In this document: in pieces, positions 12,591 to 24,549 of the stretch
Position numbering within the stretch: position 1 is the first letter of the stretch
How the letters are laid out: the number at the start of each line of letters is the position of its first letter
Source: Pachypanchax playfairii
Taxonomy: Eukaryota; Chordata; Actinopteri; Cyprinodontiformes; Aplocheilidae
DNA length: 64,000 bases
Assembly (NCBI GenBank): GCA_006937955.1
Contig: SSNP01000001.1
Span: 12,623,858-12,687,857, forward strand
Direction: 5' to 3'
Position numbers and translations under genes: made by a program
Notes under the pieces: model-generated
Seen by the model: the letters and a program-made list of their open reading frames with translations, nothing else
Database searches by the model: none
What the model was told of the DNA's origin: nothing

Positions 12591-13075
12591 CTTCTTCTCC
12601 TGGTCCGTATCCTCAGGTCTAATGATGGTGGACGTGTTGTAAAGTCTGATGGCAGCAGGTGGGAATGAACTATGTTATCGTCTTTTGAACATTTTGGGTG
12701 GGTGAGTCTGTTGCTGTAGCAGCCCTTAAGATATTTTTTGGAGATTTTGGGAGTTATTGTTTGTGATTGACATCAAACTCAGCCTTTGTAGGATTTTCTT
12801 AAGTTAGTTGGCATCCTTTGCCGTGATGTCGCTTCAGTGCACAACAAGAGACGAGATGGTGCTTGTTACAACAGACTGATACGTCTGAGGCACCGGGATT
12901 ATTTAAGCAACGGACAAATCTACACAACTATGGAAACTTGACAATGTAAATGTTATTTCAAAATAACAAATCAGTGTTTGAATATTTATGTCCTTTATTT
13001 ACAATGTATTTTGTTGCCTTGTACTTGTACATGTGTAATGACAATACATTTGAATCTAATCTAATCTAAATCCAC
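12591..13075. repeat. LINE remnants
   Basis: 'gtctgatggcagcaggtgggaatgaact' near 12640 resembles an antisense LINE segment. 'cttgtacttgtacatgtgtaatgacaatacatttgaatctaatctaa' at about 13018-13066 is a typical teleost LINE 3' end in plus orientation. Confidence 0.55.
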
Positions 13076-13380
13076 CCTTACTCAAATGTTCTACTACTTC
13101 CAGTAGTTTTCTGTTTCAAGTGGAAATATTTAAAGGAACTTAAGGCAGCTTTACAAAATCTGACTCAGTGCTGCCGCGACAGGCGCTGTGGCTAACTGCA
13201 GCCACCAGCCAAGCCGGCACGGGAGCGCGCACAGACACTTTACAGACTGTTCGTCTTCACAGCACTGCACCGGGGAGGCTAACATACTTCACGTCAGGTC
13301 TCTCCACTCTGTTATTTGATTTGATCTCATCATTTTCATACTGTATCAGGCTCTAAACACGACCTATAATGTTTTCTCAC

Positions 13381-13698
13381 CTGGTCACAAGGAAATGAGC
13401 CATGTCAGCATCCGTTTTCACTCCCAAATGCAGCTGAAGTTCCCTCCATGAACCGAACGCATATTCAATATTTAAGCCTGCCCGGCTTCGGTCATGTTTT
13501 TTTTTAGACTCACGAGATGCCGCTGATAAAGTCTTTTTTTTTCTTCGTGGTGCCACTTTTTTGGGGGATGAGAGTGGATGCAGGTCGTTTGCTGGCTGCA
13601 GAAACATCCATAAGTATACCTTCAGTGTTTGAATCCAAGTCCACGGCGGCCAAGTTCTTCCTGTTCAAGAGCTGTCGGCAACGCGCATGCAGCGTCAA
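13381..13698 (-). pseudogene. Transposon-like coding fragment with frameshift
   Basis: Two overlapping minus-strand frames read as one exon broken by a frameshift near 13520-13600. The first begins near TLHARCRQLLNRKNLAAVDL and the second ends YAFGSWRELQLHLGVKTDAD followed by MAHFLVTR. The latter resembles a 'WREL..LGLKTD.E.A.FLL' module I recall from predicted teleost transposon-derived proteins. A good donor (AG|GTGAGA) follows at 13381-13376. There is no ATG at the expected start. The surrounding 13140-13860 is GC-richer than its flanks, which fits an inserted element, but I could not define its ends. The identity is tentative. Confidence 0.35.
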
Positions 13699-13949
13699 TT
13701 TACGTCACATCCCTACAACTGCGCGGGAAATTCGGACGTCGAACTGCAGCGCATTATGTAGCACACAGCGTTTCCAAGGCAACAGACATATATGCGGATG
13801 GCCTCGTTATTTTGGGTTTTTAATGCTTCATGACCCATTAGCATTGAATAAACTGGAAATGCATGTGTAGTTTTTCACAAATCTTGCCTTATGTCCCTTT
13901 AATTCCCTTTTATGTATTTAGCCAGAGTCAGTAAAAACAAAAAACAAAA

Positions 13950-14830
13950 GGACAAATTCAATTGTTTTATTTACACAGCAGCAGTTGATAACAAAGTCCT
14001 TTCAAGGCACTTTACAGAAATAACAAGTCCAGTTTTCATCAATAATCTGGATTCAAAGATAGATTAATGAAAACATTTCAATCAACTGACGATAGTAACC
14101 ATAGCAAATAGATTTCTATGTAAAGCGGCAGCTGATTGGGTTGATTCATCAGTAGCATGAGTAGCATAAACTGGAAACAGAACGACTCATTTTTAACAGA
14201 AAGAAACCTGCAGAACCAGAACCAGGACAAACCTTCTGGTCTGAGATGACAGAAATACAGACAAACACAGAATGGTTGGACCCTAAAGCTAACTTAAGTT
14301 AACCCTAACTAGAAGTATAAAGGAAAGTTTTAAGTTTATTCTTAAAGCTGCACAGGGTGTCTGCCAAGTTGTTCCACATAGAGGAGCCTGATGACTGAAA
14401 GCTCTTCCTCCTATTTTACTTTTAGGAACCAGATGCGGACCTGCAGTTCTGTTACAAACATATGGAACAATAAGATCTTTCATATAAGATGGGTCCTGGT
14501 TGTTTAGATCCTTATATGTGAGAAGTAACATTTTAAAACAGGAAAAATATTATCTTTCTAACTCTCATCAGAACTCTGGCAGCAGCATTTTGGATCAGCT
14601 GGAGGCCTTTAACAGAACTATTAGAACATCCTGATAATAAAGAATTACAATAGTCGAGCCTAGACGTTATAAATGCATCACTTTGGGTCAGAATGCTCCT
14701 AATTTTATCAACGTTAGGCAGGTAGAAGAAAGCCGTCCTGGTAACAGGTTTTATATGACAAATAGTAGTAAAAACCCTGTGATCTGAGGCAGCAGTTGTT
14801 CTAGAAACTGCTCTCTTTCTTCTGTCTTCA
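13950..14830 (-). mobile_element. LINE ORF2 C-terminal remnant and teleost interspersed repeat
   Basis: At 14531-14289 the minus strand translates to a typical LINE ORF2 tail (LTYKDLNNQDPSYMKDLIVPY, with SKIGGRAFSHQAP further on). At 14570-14830 lies a widespread teleost repeat recognisable from 'ctctggcagcagcattttggatcagctggagg' and 'aattacaatagtcgagcctag'. 'caattgttttatttacacag...aaggcactttacag' at the left end is an antisense LINE tail. All of it is inactive debris. Confidence 0.65.
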
Positions 14831-17800
14831 CACTGAGTTTAACTTTATTAGCATTCTGAAATACAACAATGAGAAACATGTTTTGGTTTCCAAGGGAATA
14901 AAAATCTAACTAAGATATATGATGAAGATGTTTGCTTCTCTTAGTCACTGATTGAATCACAGTTGCTTCCTAAAAATAATGGCCATGATGAGGTACATTA
15001 AACAGAACTTTATCAGCATCGACAGCAGACGCATAATCTCTCTTTTGTTGTGGCACAAAAGAAGCCATAATAATTACTTAATCTCTTCTGAGTGGATGTG
15101 CCATTCTTCCAGCCTACCTTTCCAGGCTCTTGTCCTCCAGCAGCAGATGGGACATAAAAGAGAGAGCTAGGGTGAACGAGGGAATGAGAACAGGTGGGGG
15201 TGAAAACTGAAATAAAGAAAGACCACAGGGTCAATAGGGCAACTGGAAAGGGGGTGAAGCTTATAGACTTGCAGAGGATCGATTGATTGATTTTCTTTCC
15301 CTTTTCATCATGTCTTTAAATCTGTCTCTTTTTTTTACCATATGTCCATCAGATCAGAAGAAACATGGAACAATCTAGAAGGTAAGATGTGAGAAAAGGT
15401 GAAGGGTTTGTGGTGAACTAATTTCTTTTCTACCATTTTCTGTTCAGTCATGTACTTTACTTTTCCCAGAGTCTGTTAATGAATCTATTCAGTGTTTTTT
15501 TTTCTTCGTGTACAGTTTTTCTTTGTGTTAGTGACGGACTTAGTCCCTTCATATTTGTTCAGCTTTTATGGCCTGAGTTTGAAGGTATTCAGCTTCAGAT
15601 TTACTTGCAAAGGAAGGCAGAAAAAGTAGCATTTCATTCCGAGCAGCAGAGTTTGAATAGAACAGAATACAGTTTTACAGACACTCTGAATAAAGTCTTT
15701 TCTGTGGCCTAGAGTCTCGTGTTTAAGGGCTCCGTAAAGAAATGAAGGTAAAAGAGGCTCACAATGTGAATACAGCTGCCTGTTCAGGACCCCAGCCCCC
15801 CACACAGACACAACAATATAGCCCCCTGCCCGTTAGCGATGGATGGAACCTCAGCAGATTGTTGGACTTCTGCTGGATGCCGCCTCCTCCCTCTCCTGCT
15901 GCGGCACGCCAGCCCAACCCTGGCAGCTGTTTAACTAACAGAGGCAGAAGGGGCTGCAAGCAAACAATGGAGTTAGATTTAACTTTCTGTTTTATGTGTG
16001 TGTGCAGAGCCACATTAAAATAATGTGTGTTAGACAATAAAGCTTTAACTTGACAGAGGCAGAATGAAGTTTCTCTTCAGCGACATTGTAAACCTCAAAT
16101 TGGTTTGAGCTGTTTTGGTGAAATCTAATGAAGGATGAAATAAACCCCGTTAAAATCAGTACAAATGGGCATCCGTTTCACACCAGCCTGGTGACAGCTA
16201 GCAACATCATGTGGAGAACTTTCACATTAACAAAATGCAAAGAAAATGTTTACACAGGTAAACAACAGGGACACAATAAAACAGGAATAAACCTTGTTAG
16301 TTTGTTTCTTCATTGTCAGAAATGCGTGTTGTGATAAAACATTCAAGTGTTAAAAGCTTCATTGCTTCAACTAAAATCCAGAAATGAGTAAATATTAACA
16401 GGTTCAATTAAATGGGAAACAAAACATGAAAAAGAGCCTAGGATACTAAACAAAAAATATTTTAAAGATTCGGTAATTTAAATATATTTGATCATTTTTT
16501 AATCCACTTTCACAAATTTCCATTTTATCTATGCTTGATTTTTGACTTGTGTCTTTTCTTGTTTTAAAGTGCACTAGAGTCTCTTTGTTGTAAAACTCTG
16601 AGTTTCATCATGTTAACGGTTTACCGTAGGAATTTTAACAATAAAAGCTCTCAGTGTAAGTTAAAACAATCAGTTTAAGGTTTTTTCTGATTAGTGAAAA
16701 GCTAAACTAAAGTTTGCTTCAAATTATTTTGTAAAGAATGCAAATTCTAATTTAAGTTTGATCATGTTTTCCTTCAGACCAGTTGGCCTTTCAGGTCAGA
16801 CTAGCAGAGCCATCTATCGTCAGAAACTCAGCACTGCAGAGCTGGTGAGAGACCTGTGACCGATGCACATTTCATCTGATAAGTTATTGGTATAACTCTT
16901 CTCATCTTGTATGAATTTGTCAGACATGCATTATTTCAACATTAATGAACATTGTTTTAGATCCAAACCTTTATATGTTAACTTTTAAGAATTTGGCAGC
17001 TGCATTGAAACTTGTACGTCTGTGTTAACTGTGAGGACTGAACACACCAAACAAGTCAACAACTCTTTCATGTGTTTTGGGGTTTAAGATGAAAATATCC
17101 AAAAGTGAAACTTTTACATCTTGGTTCTGTTTCAAGTTTATTTTGATATTTTAACAAACTCACTGAAACTTTCAGATTGAAGTCATTTGAGATGTAAAAA
17201 AGAAAATGTCAGTCACATTGTTTTTTCTTTTGACAGTGTATTCAGCTCCCAGACATCAGGACCATTTAATGGTCAGATGCAGACATCCAGTCAGTCATTA
17301 CATGTGGTCACTCTGGACACTGATGCAGGGGTAAACTACCATAAAATAACACAAAATTAAGAATATTCTAAATAAATGCAAAAAAAAATTTGATGTAAAT
17401 AACCACATTAAATAAACTGTAAAAGCTCTTGTGCCATTTAATTTCAAAATAAGTGGTAGGAATCTCACCTGCAGTGAGAATAAAAACTACAAGTTCTTTC
17501 TTTATGGCTAACAGTGAATGTTTTCACAACCCACCACACAGACTGATACTCCTTAAATGTTTCTACCAATACAGTTTGAAAATAAACCCATAAAAATCTT
17601 TTTAAAAGAACAGTGAGCAGAAGACGTGTCTTTAAAAGTTCTGTTAGAGCCTGGTATGAAATCACTTGGCGTTTTTCTTCAGTGCTGATCCAAGATCAGG
17701 GAGTCAGCTCAGAGTCACATCATTATCTCTTAAACATGTCCTGCAGTGAAGGTTTTATCCTTCTGTTATATTCAAATGTTTCTTCAGTGGATCCCAGTTT

Positions 17801-18600
17801 ATCTCATGGAAACAAATAAAATCTAGAGTGGATATCTCCATATTCTTCTGCTGTTGTAATACAAAGTGAAGTGAGTCTGTGTGCTGAAGACGTGGCCTGA
17901 AAATCAAAGTTACACAGAGGGAGTAAAACTCACGACTTCTACTGGAGGCAGCCGTGAGGGGACAAATGGAACTGTCTCAGCTTCAACTTCCAGGTTCTGA
18001 TCTTGAGTCTAGATTTTATTGAAGTTGACTGTTTGTCTCACTGTCTCTGCCAACAGTTTCTTGGGAGTTTTCCACCAAACAGGTTGCAGTTTTAAACCAG
18101 ATCCGGAGCTCGTATCGCATCATTTATTTCTGTTTCCACTGCTGAAAGCTTTTGGTTCTAGTAATGAGAGATTGCTGCAATCTCAGAAGCAACTCTTTGT
18201 AGGGCCAAAAGAAAGAACCACTTTCATCAGGAGCTGGAGGTGGTCTTTAAGTTTCTAACAGCCAATGAAAATGACGCAGGCAGCAGTAGTATATGGCTGC
18301 AGACTTATTGCGTTTAACATAAAACTAAACCATGTCAACAGCAGCGCTCAGGAGACAATTTCAATAAATAATTTAAATAAATTAACACATTTTAATTAAA
18401 AAAATGCCAATTGACAGCCTTTATTCTGTTCATCAGTCCAGGAATGGTGAGACCCTGTGATCTGCTGTCAGAACACATAACGTGGCTCAGATTTGGCTCT
18501 CTGACTGCAGAAAAACTAATCGGCTTCTTACATGTTTACATTTGTTTTTAAGAACCAGCTCCAGGATTGGCTTGGTCTAGCACTAGAATCTACTTTTTAA
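14831..18600. other. Intergenic, no gene recognised
   Basis: No coding exon is supported on either strand. A compact complex segment at 15780-16000 (with AACAATGG, a SOX-like site) could be a conserved regulatory element. A repeat-like piece at about 18060-18260 appears related, in reverse complement, to 20680-20830. Confidence 0.35.
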
Positions 18601-18606
18601 AAAAAA

Positions 18607-18960
18607 CACTACAGTGCTGTGAAAAAGTATATACCTCTTTACAAATATATAATATCAGAGATTAACTGAGTAAAAACAAAAGGCAGTTTTGAATGATTTT
18701 ATAATGGAAAAGTGTATCCAAACCTACCTGGTCCTGTGTGAAAACTCCCCGCCCCTTTTATTTTTTTAGATTAAGTAGATTACATATTTTGGAGTAAAGC
18801 TGAGTTCAATTTCTGATGTTCAATGTCACAAGCCACATCCAGGACTGATTACTGCCAGACCTGTAGAATCAAGAAATCACTTGAATGGGACGTGTCTGAC
18901 AGCATGAGGTAGGCTAAAGGTCAGTAAGACTTGACAAAAAATGGAAACGCTCCAGATTAA
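18607..18960 (+). repeat. Common teleost DNA-transposon-type repeat, left part
   Basis: It begins 'acagtgctgtgaaaaagtat' and continues through 'atccaaacctacctggtcctgtgtgaaaa' and 'gattactgccagacctgtagaatcaagaaatcac', hallmarks of a very abundant teleost mariner-like repeat. The right half is missing. Confidence 0.65.
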
Positions 18961-19234
18961 ATCTTAAACTAATTCAGGAGTTTTTAAACATTGTTCCTAA
19001 TGAATATGGCAGCACGAGTACGTGCAGTGGCTCTGCAGCTCTATTTTTAATGTTAATCTAGCTGTTTGAAGCTGTAATCCAGCTGAGCAGAGCTAAACTG
19101 TGGGACACAGTGGTTTGAGCTCTGCACATTTTTAAAATCAGACTTCATTGCATCAGAAATGCAGCGGACAACTGTGGCTGTGACAGTCCTGCTCTGTGAC
19201 CAAACAGACATACTCTGTAAACAGAAGTAGGATA

Positions 19235-20160
19235 TAAGAGACGGCCTTCAGGCCAGGCTACACACTAACCCACACAGACCAGCTCTTCCCGGTCTCTTCT
19301 TTACTCATGTTCGGTCACTCTTTAACAAGATGGATGAGGTTAGATTGCAGCTTGTATTATGTAGGATGGATAACTATGTAGTGATTACAGAGACCTGGCT
19401 AGATAATACGCCAAATGATACGGTGGGATTATAGAAGGATTAACACTGTACAATCGCACCTCCTAGTGTAAAAATACAAGCACTACTGCAGCCCTGATCT
19501 GGATCACATGCCAATGAAATGCAGACCTTTCAAAACATTTCATCTGCCTGCTAACAATCCAGGCAGATGAAAGCTAACCCAGAGGCAGCTGTGATTGTGG
19601 CAGCAAACTTTAACTACAAGAAGCTAAAAGGAGTTTTCTCCAAATTTCACAAATTCAGAAACTTTTCAACTTAAGAGCATAAAAGGCTGTAGCTACTCCA
19701 CATCTGGGCACCAGGCCAAATTCACCCAGAGACTGCTGCTTGTCCGCTATCCATCCTGACCCATGGCATGTGACATGCTGACTGCACTGCACCAGAGAAG
19801 AAACTCCTGCACCCGGTGGTTCAGCTGTGCAGCATGTTGTCAGGATGCAGCTTCCACACTTGGACTCTATCAAAGTCATCAGACTTAAGAGGAAAGCAGA
19901 CAGCACACATCCTGGATCCTCTCTGTCTCAACTGCTGCCATTCAGTAAGTTCAGGGAAATAAAATTAAGAACCAACACATTGAGGAACATTTTCTACCTC
20001 AGAGCTGTTGCCTCCACTACCCCAAAGAGCATCACAAAATATAGTTAACCGAATGTCCTCTGAAACAGCTGCAGGTTTGCCTTTACAGTTAACATGTACG
20101 TATGTATTGTTGTTTCTCTTTTTATTTGGAGAGCCAACCTGAATTTCACTGTATGATGTA
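19235..20160 (+). mobile_element. LINE fragment: endonuclease domain plus 3' end
   Basis: Broken plus-strand frames give an apurinic-endonuclease start (near 19310-19430: SLFNKMDEVRLQL, then VITETWLDN) and a later DFN-like segment (near 19590-19640). The reverse transcriptase is absent. A LINE-like end ('gaatttcactgtatgatgtaac') follows near 20140. Internal deletion and frameshifts make it dead. Confidence 0.65.
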
Positions 20161-20379
20161 ACAACTAAGATTCATTCATTCATCAGTTACATGACGCCAT
20201 CTACACTTTGTTTTCCTGTCATCTGGTCCCTTTTTGTCACTGTGTTCTTATAGTATATTTACTGTTTAGATGTTCATGTCTTATTTATTTGATCTTCTAT
20301 GAAACACATTTAAAGTGCATCTGATCTGTAGTGGGTTTTTTGACCTTGTGTACACGTTAATAAAGAATTCCTGTTCTTA

Positions 20380-20600
20380 TTTTGCTTATTGCCTTAATGC
20401 AGATTTATTTATTATTATTATTATATATTTTTATTTTATTATTATTTATGTATATATATTATTTTTTCATATGTATATATAATTTTGGTATCTTGTATTT
20501 TGTTACGCTACTCTGCTCTTTATGTTGTTATGAATCTGAGGATCCCCTCGAAAACGAGATAACTCGGGGTTACTCCTCGTAATAAAGAACTGTTAAAGAT
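20380..20600 (+). repeat. AT-rich tract and LINE 3' tail
   Basis: A (TTA)n-like tract is followed by 'ctcgaaaacgagataactcggggttactcctcgtaataaag', which matches the general pattern of LINE ends with a small stem-loop before AATAAAG. Confidence 0.5.
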
Positions 20601-20846
20601 TATTAAAACATTCTCTCTGGTCTTTGGTCCCTGTGAGCCCACATGCAGCGCCTGAGGAAAGTAGTTCTTTGATCTGGTCAAACAGAGCTGGCAGTGAAAT
20701 AGCATCGATTTATAGAACCGAGGTTCTGGCCGAGGAAAGAGAAGGAACTGGTGCTCAGGAAAGCCGAACCCCAGTTTAATACTAGAACTGGTTTGGTGAA
20801 AAACCCCGGTGATACAGCTTATCCACATATCAAACCGTCACTATTG

Positions 20847-22269
20847 TTATAAAGCTGGCCGGCCGTTCAATTTGTCATGCATGAGAGAAATGGCACCACC
20901 TGTGAAGTCTCTGAGAACTTGCACCGTCTCCCGCTGAAGCTGGAGGGACTCGCGCACAAACTCCTGCTGAGTCTCCGCTAGCTGCTGCACAGACTCCGCA
21001 AGAAGCTCCAGGGAGCGTGATACGGTCTCCAGCAACATGTTGGTGGCATGTTGCTCCTGTAGGCTCAGTGATGAGTTTTGTAGCAGGCTGTTCCTTGAGT
21101 TCGGTAATGGCTGACGCGGTAGAGAGTGTGTGGCCGCTGATGCCAAACCTCCAAAGGATGTGTGAGGTTGTTTGCTGATGCCATTGTTGACTTGATGATC
21201 ATCTGATGATTTTGCTGCGTGAGTTGAATAGAGAAGATCTTCCCTTTGATCATTATCAGAATCTCCATATGCAGTTTCAGTATCTTGAAATAAAAAAAGA
21301 AATCCTGTCAGGCATTTTTAAATAAACATGTTACAAAGAGCTGCATTTTCACTGTATCCAAAAGTTAATCACCTTCTGTTGGAGGTACTTCATACTGTAC
21401 ATCAAAAGCAGGCTGTGATGAGTCTCCTTAAATATTCAGATAAATTGTTAAAGTTTGAAATAAAATTCCAAGGTAAATCTGATATAAACAGAGACAGAGT
21501 ACTATGTGACGCTAGCGAAATGCTGCTATAACGGTGTATGTTTTGTTTAAATTTCACTGCTACCTGAATGTGTTAGCCCACTCGTGTAGTAAGAAGATGG
21601 TGGCGGCATGGATGACATATCCATGCCACCATTCGGAGAACTCTGCATTCCAATCATATCCTCCTCATCCATTTCTTCTTCCTCCTCCGGAACATCGTCA
21701 TCATCTCCCAGTGGACCAAAGTCACTGGTGCTCTGGTCATCGTCGTCCATCTCAAGAATCTGGAGCACTATTTTCTCTGTATGACTGAGGTCACGGGAAA
21801 GGCGTGAACTGAGTCCTCTGTTGGGAACCGTGCCTGATCGCATGGCAGCCACTTTCCGCTTGGTGTCACACTTAAGGTCGGACCATTTCTTGATAACCTC
21901 GATGACCTCACGTTGGCACTCCCCAATCTCGTTGACACGTGCAGTTATCTCTGCCCATGTTTGCTTCTTTCTGTCTGTCGGCACGCCACGGTTAAATTTG
22001 CCTGTAAAGGACAAAAAACAAAGAATCAAATTTAAGTTGTAAAGTTTACGCACTGCAGACACTAAACCTTAAGACATAATCTGATGTTTAAAAGACAATC
22101 AAACCACATAACTGTAAATGAGACAATATGAAACACACATACCCACAATAATCATCCGATTCTTTCTCACTTCATCCAACAGTAGGTGGACTTCACTGAA
22201 AGAAAAACGAGCTTTTCTCTTTTTGAAACGGGTCACACTGTCCTGGTTGTAATACACTGATGAGGACAT
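20847..22269 (-). CDS. Myb/SANT-like nuclear protein (NAIF1-type)
   Basis: Four GT-AG exons (22269-22143, 22001-21564, 21426-21373, 21283-20847) join in frame to 351 residues from the ATG at 22269. Residues about 20-93 form a Myb/SANT-like DNA-binding domain: RARFSFSEVHLLLDEV-type helix, KFNRGVP, then IKKWSDLKCDTKRKVA. This pattern is close to NAIF1 (HFNAGVP...KKKWSDLK), a family related to Harbinger-transposon Myb proteins. Residues 128-158 are strongly acidic, a possible activation or interaction surface. A Ser/Pro/Gln-rich linker leads to a leucine-rich helical segment (about 284-328), a likely oligomerisation coil. The protein presumably acts in the nucleus. MYPOP, a NOVA2 neighbour in human, was considered, but its Myb region and proline-rich body differ. 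A host-domesticated gene is more likely than a live transposon, because all splice sites and frames are intact. Confidence 0.85.
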
Positions 22270-23296
22270 CCTTCACACCTGGTCTGAGAAGATCTCCAGC
22301 TGCTTGGTGGTGTCCACGACGTTTCTCCAGGTCAGAAAGAGCTGCTTGACAGCAAACTAAAAGAATATGGCAGGTAAATGTTCTTGTGCATAACTTATGT
22401 GAGTTCATGGACAGAATTCCGCCTGATTTAAGATTATAGTCAATTAGCTAAAAGAGTGACCGTTGGGGTCATTCGGAAATCCACAGTGATGCATTCAAGC
22501 TCAACAGCTGATAGTCCGCAAATTAACTAATCGAACATTATACTGATGTGGTAATTACCTGATAGAGCTCAGACTTAATGTCATGACAACATTTTGCCTC
22601 TGCTACTGTCAAAGTAAATGAACAATAGAGGACTAGTGGTCAGGAAGAACAGTTAGCTTGCTACATGCAGAACACTCGCTGGTTATTTATAGAAGATGCT
22701 TTTAGCTACACATTCTACTTAATTTGAAAGAGAGTAAGTTTGTTAATTTTCACCTGCAGAACAATGTACACTCAGGTACCCTTCCCCCTGTGTTGCACAA
22801 CAAAACCCTCTTAGCAAAGCTAGCTTCCTGCACCAGGTCTACCGCTGATGCATTTCAACCCGAACTACAGTCCAATATTATATACAGCCGATAAAAATAA
22901 CCCTTGGGATGCTGAATATACCCTTACGGCAAAGAAGAAGCGAATGTGCCCTGAAACGTGAAGAAAAACTTCCTTAGCATCAGGATAGCAACTGTCAACG
23001 TTGGACAGATTACGTCCGGTTAGCATTAGCCGGCTTGGAAAACAAAGCTCAGTGTCCCTAATTACATTTAGAGGACATTCATAAATTCACTCAGTTTTAG
23101 TGTTATAGAAACCTATAAAGATTACTTTAATCTGACTTAATACTTTTCTGATTAGATAATTTCATTTATTTAATGAATTACAGAGTTCTCTTTTTATTTT
23201 ATAGCATTGAAGTGCTTTTATTTTGAAAAAATACTCAGAATTCCGGTGTTGTGCAAAACTCAAATTGCAGCTTCTTCATGCGTAAAGTTCAACAGA
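22270..23296 (-). other. 5' flank of the Myb/SANT-like gene
   Basis: Open, GC-moderate sequence just upstream of the ATG (to about 22360) is probably 5'UTR. Beyond it I see no coding sequence. A non-coding first exon may lie near 22930-23060 but cannot be fixed. Confidence 0.35.
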
Positions 23297-23330
23297 AATT
23301 CCATAGTTTTTCGTCGAAAACTATGGAATT
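23297..23330. repeat. Near-perfect palindrome
   Basis: AATTCCATAGTTTT and AAAACTATGGAATT are exact reverse complements separated by six bases. The hairpin sits in AT-rich sequence upstream of a CCAAT/YY1 cluster. Confidence 0.8.
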
Positions 23331-23413
23331 AGAAAACTTTGAATTCCAGATATATGGTTTGCCTCACAGATCTCGCCACACACAGCTACATGTCTCCTTC
23401 ACTGCTGCTGCTG

Positions 23414-23447
23414 ATTGGACCGATACGTAATGCAGCCGCCATCTTGG
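23414..23447. promoter_or_regulatory. CCAAT box and YY1 site, candidate promoter
   Basis: ATTGG (a reversed CCAAT box) at 23414-23418 is followed by GCCGCCATCTTGG at 23435-23447, a strong YY1 match. This pair is typical of housekeeping promoters. The nearest gene is the Myb/SANT-like gene to the left (minus strand). Direction and target are unproven. Confidence 0.45.
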
Positions 23448-24039
23448 TGCGGTCTCGGAAGCGCTTCATTCTGATGATTTAGGAAAATCAACAAATGAAT
23501 CACCAAAATTATCAACTGATTTTCAAGTTGTTTATTTTTAACAAGTTTCAGATTTATTTTTCAAATAAAGAATAGTTATTTAAAACAAAATGCTTAACTC
23601 GTTATAGATCATAAGCTAGAAAATTCCAAATATGCATTGTCAGTTACATTTGAAATACTCTAATGTATAGAGGTTTTCCCTTGAATTACTTTTTGAAGAA
23701 TATAGTTTTATATTGTGTTCATTTGATTAAGCATTAACATTTAAGATATTATATTCTGTAATGTGTTATTCAATGAGCCAATCTCTAACTGTAAACTGAC
23801 TCAAGAAAACAGGAGATTTTTTTTATTAAATCCTGGAAACTGCAATGTTTTGCAGTTAACAAACCATACCACATTATGGGATGAGAATGTGGCAGCAGAA
23901 CATTTGTAAAAAATGCATATTCTTTACAAAAAAAATCAAAATTAGGCCAGTGAACCAAGTATTATGTATTTAAATATTATTAGAACCAGTACATTAAAGA
24001 TTGGGGGTATTTTTCAAAAATTAATCATTTGCCATATTA

Positions 24040-24245
24040 ATGTCATCAGTCATTTTCTGTACCTACTTGTTCCTGTTCAGGGTCACAGGGTCACACCTGG
24101 ATGCACACTCACATCTAGGGACAATTTTGAGTTGCCAATCAACTTATGTTTTTGGTTTGTGGGAGGAAGCTGGAGCCCTGAAAACCCAGAAAGGTCCTGG
24201 CTGCTTTTGTACACAGAACCTTCTTACTGCAATGCAACAGCGCTT
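24040..24245 (-). repeat. Teleost interspersed repeat (SINE-like)
   Basis: It contains 'gggtcacacctggatgcacactcacatctagggacaattt' and 'tgtgggaggaagctggagccctgaaaaccc', diagnostic of an abundant fish repeat with the head on the minus strand. Related pieces occur at 3605, 31265, 32797 and 37225. The stretch 23450-24040 before it is AT-rich with no gene. Confidence 0.7.
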
Positions 24246-24549
24246 ATGTCTTTAATCACCTGAAAATCAGCTGAGAATAATTCTGGAAACAGTTTTGAGT
24301 TTTATAAAAACAGTTAAAGGAAAGTGAACGACAGCCGAATACATTAAGGGGTAAAAACCAGGATGCTTAAAGCGGGTTTTTAAATTGATAGAAGAAATAC
24401 ATTATCTGCTGAAAAGCTTTCAACATTATAAACTGCTGGATTAGATGAAAAATTCAAAACTAAATGACTTAAATTAGGAACCAAACAAACTGCTTGACAC
24501 AACACAATAAGCTAAAACACAGATTCAGCATTCACACACTAAAACCTTC

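Noticed and set aside
20847..22269. Assignment of the Myb/SANT-like gene as MYPOP, a NOVA2 neighbour in human
   Set aside because: The Myb-like region is closer to NAIF1 (KFNRGVP, KKWSDLK) and the proline-rich body of MYPOP is absent.
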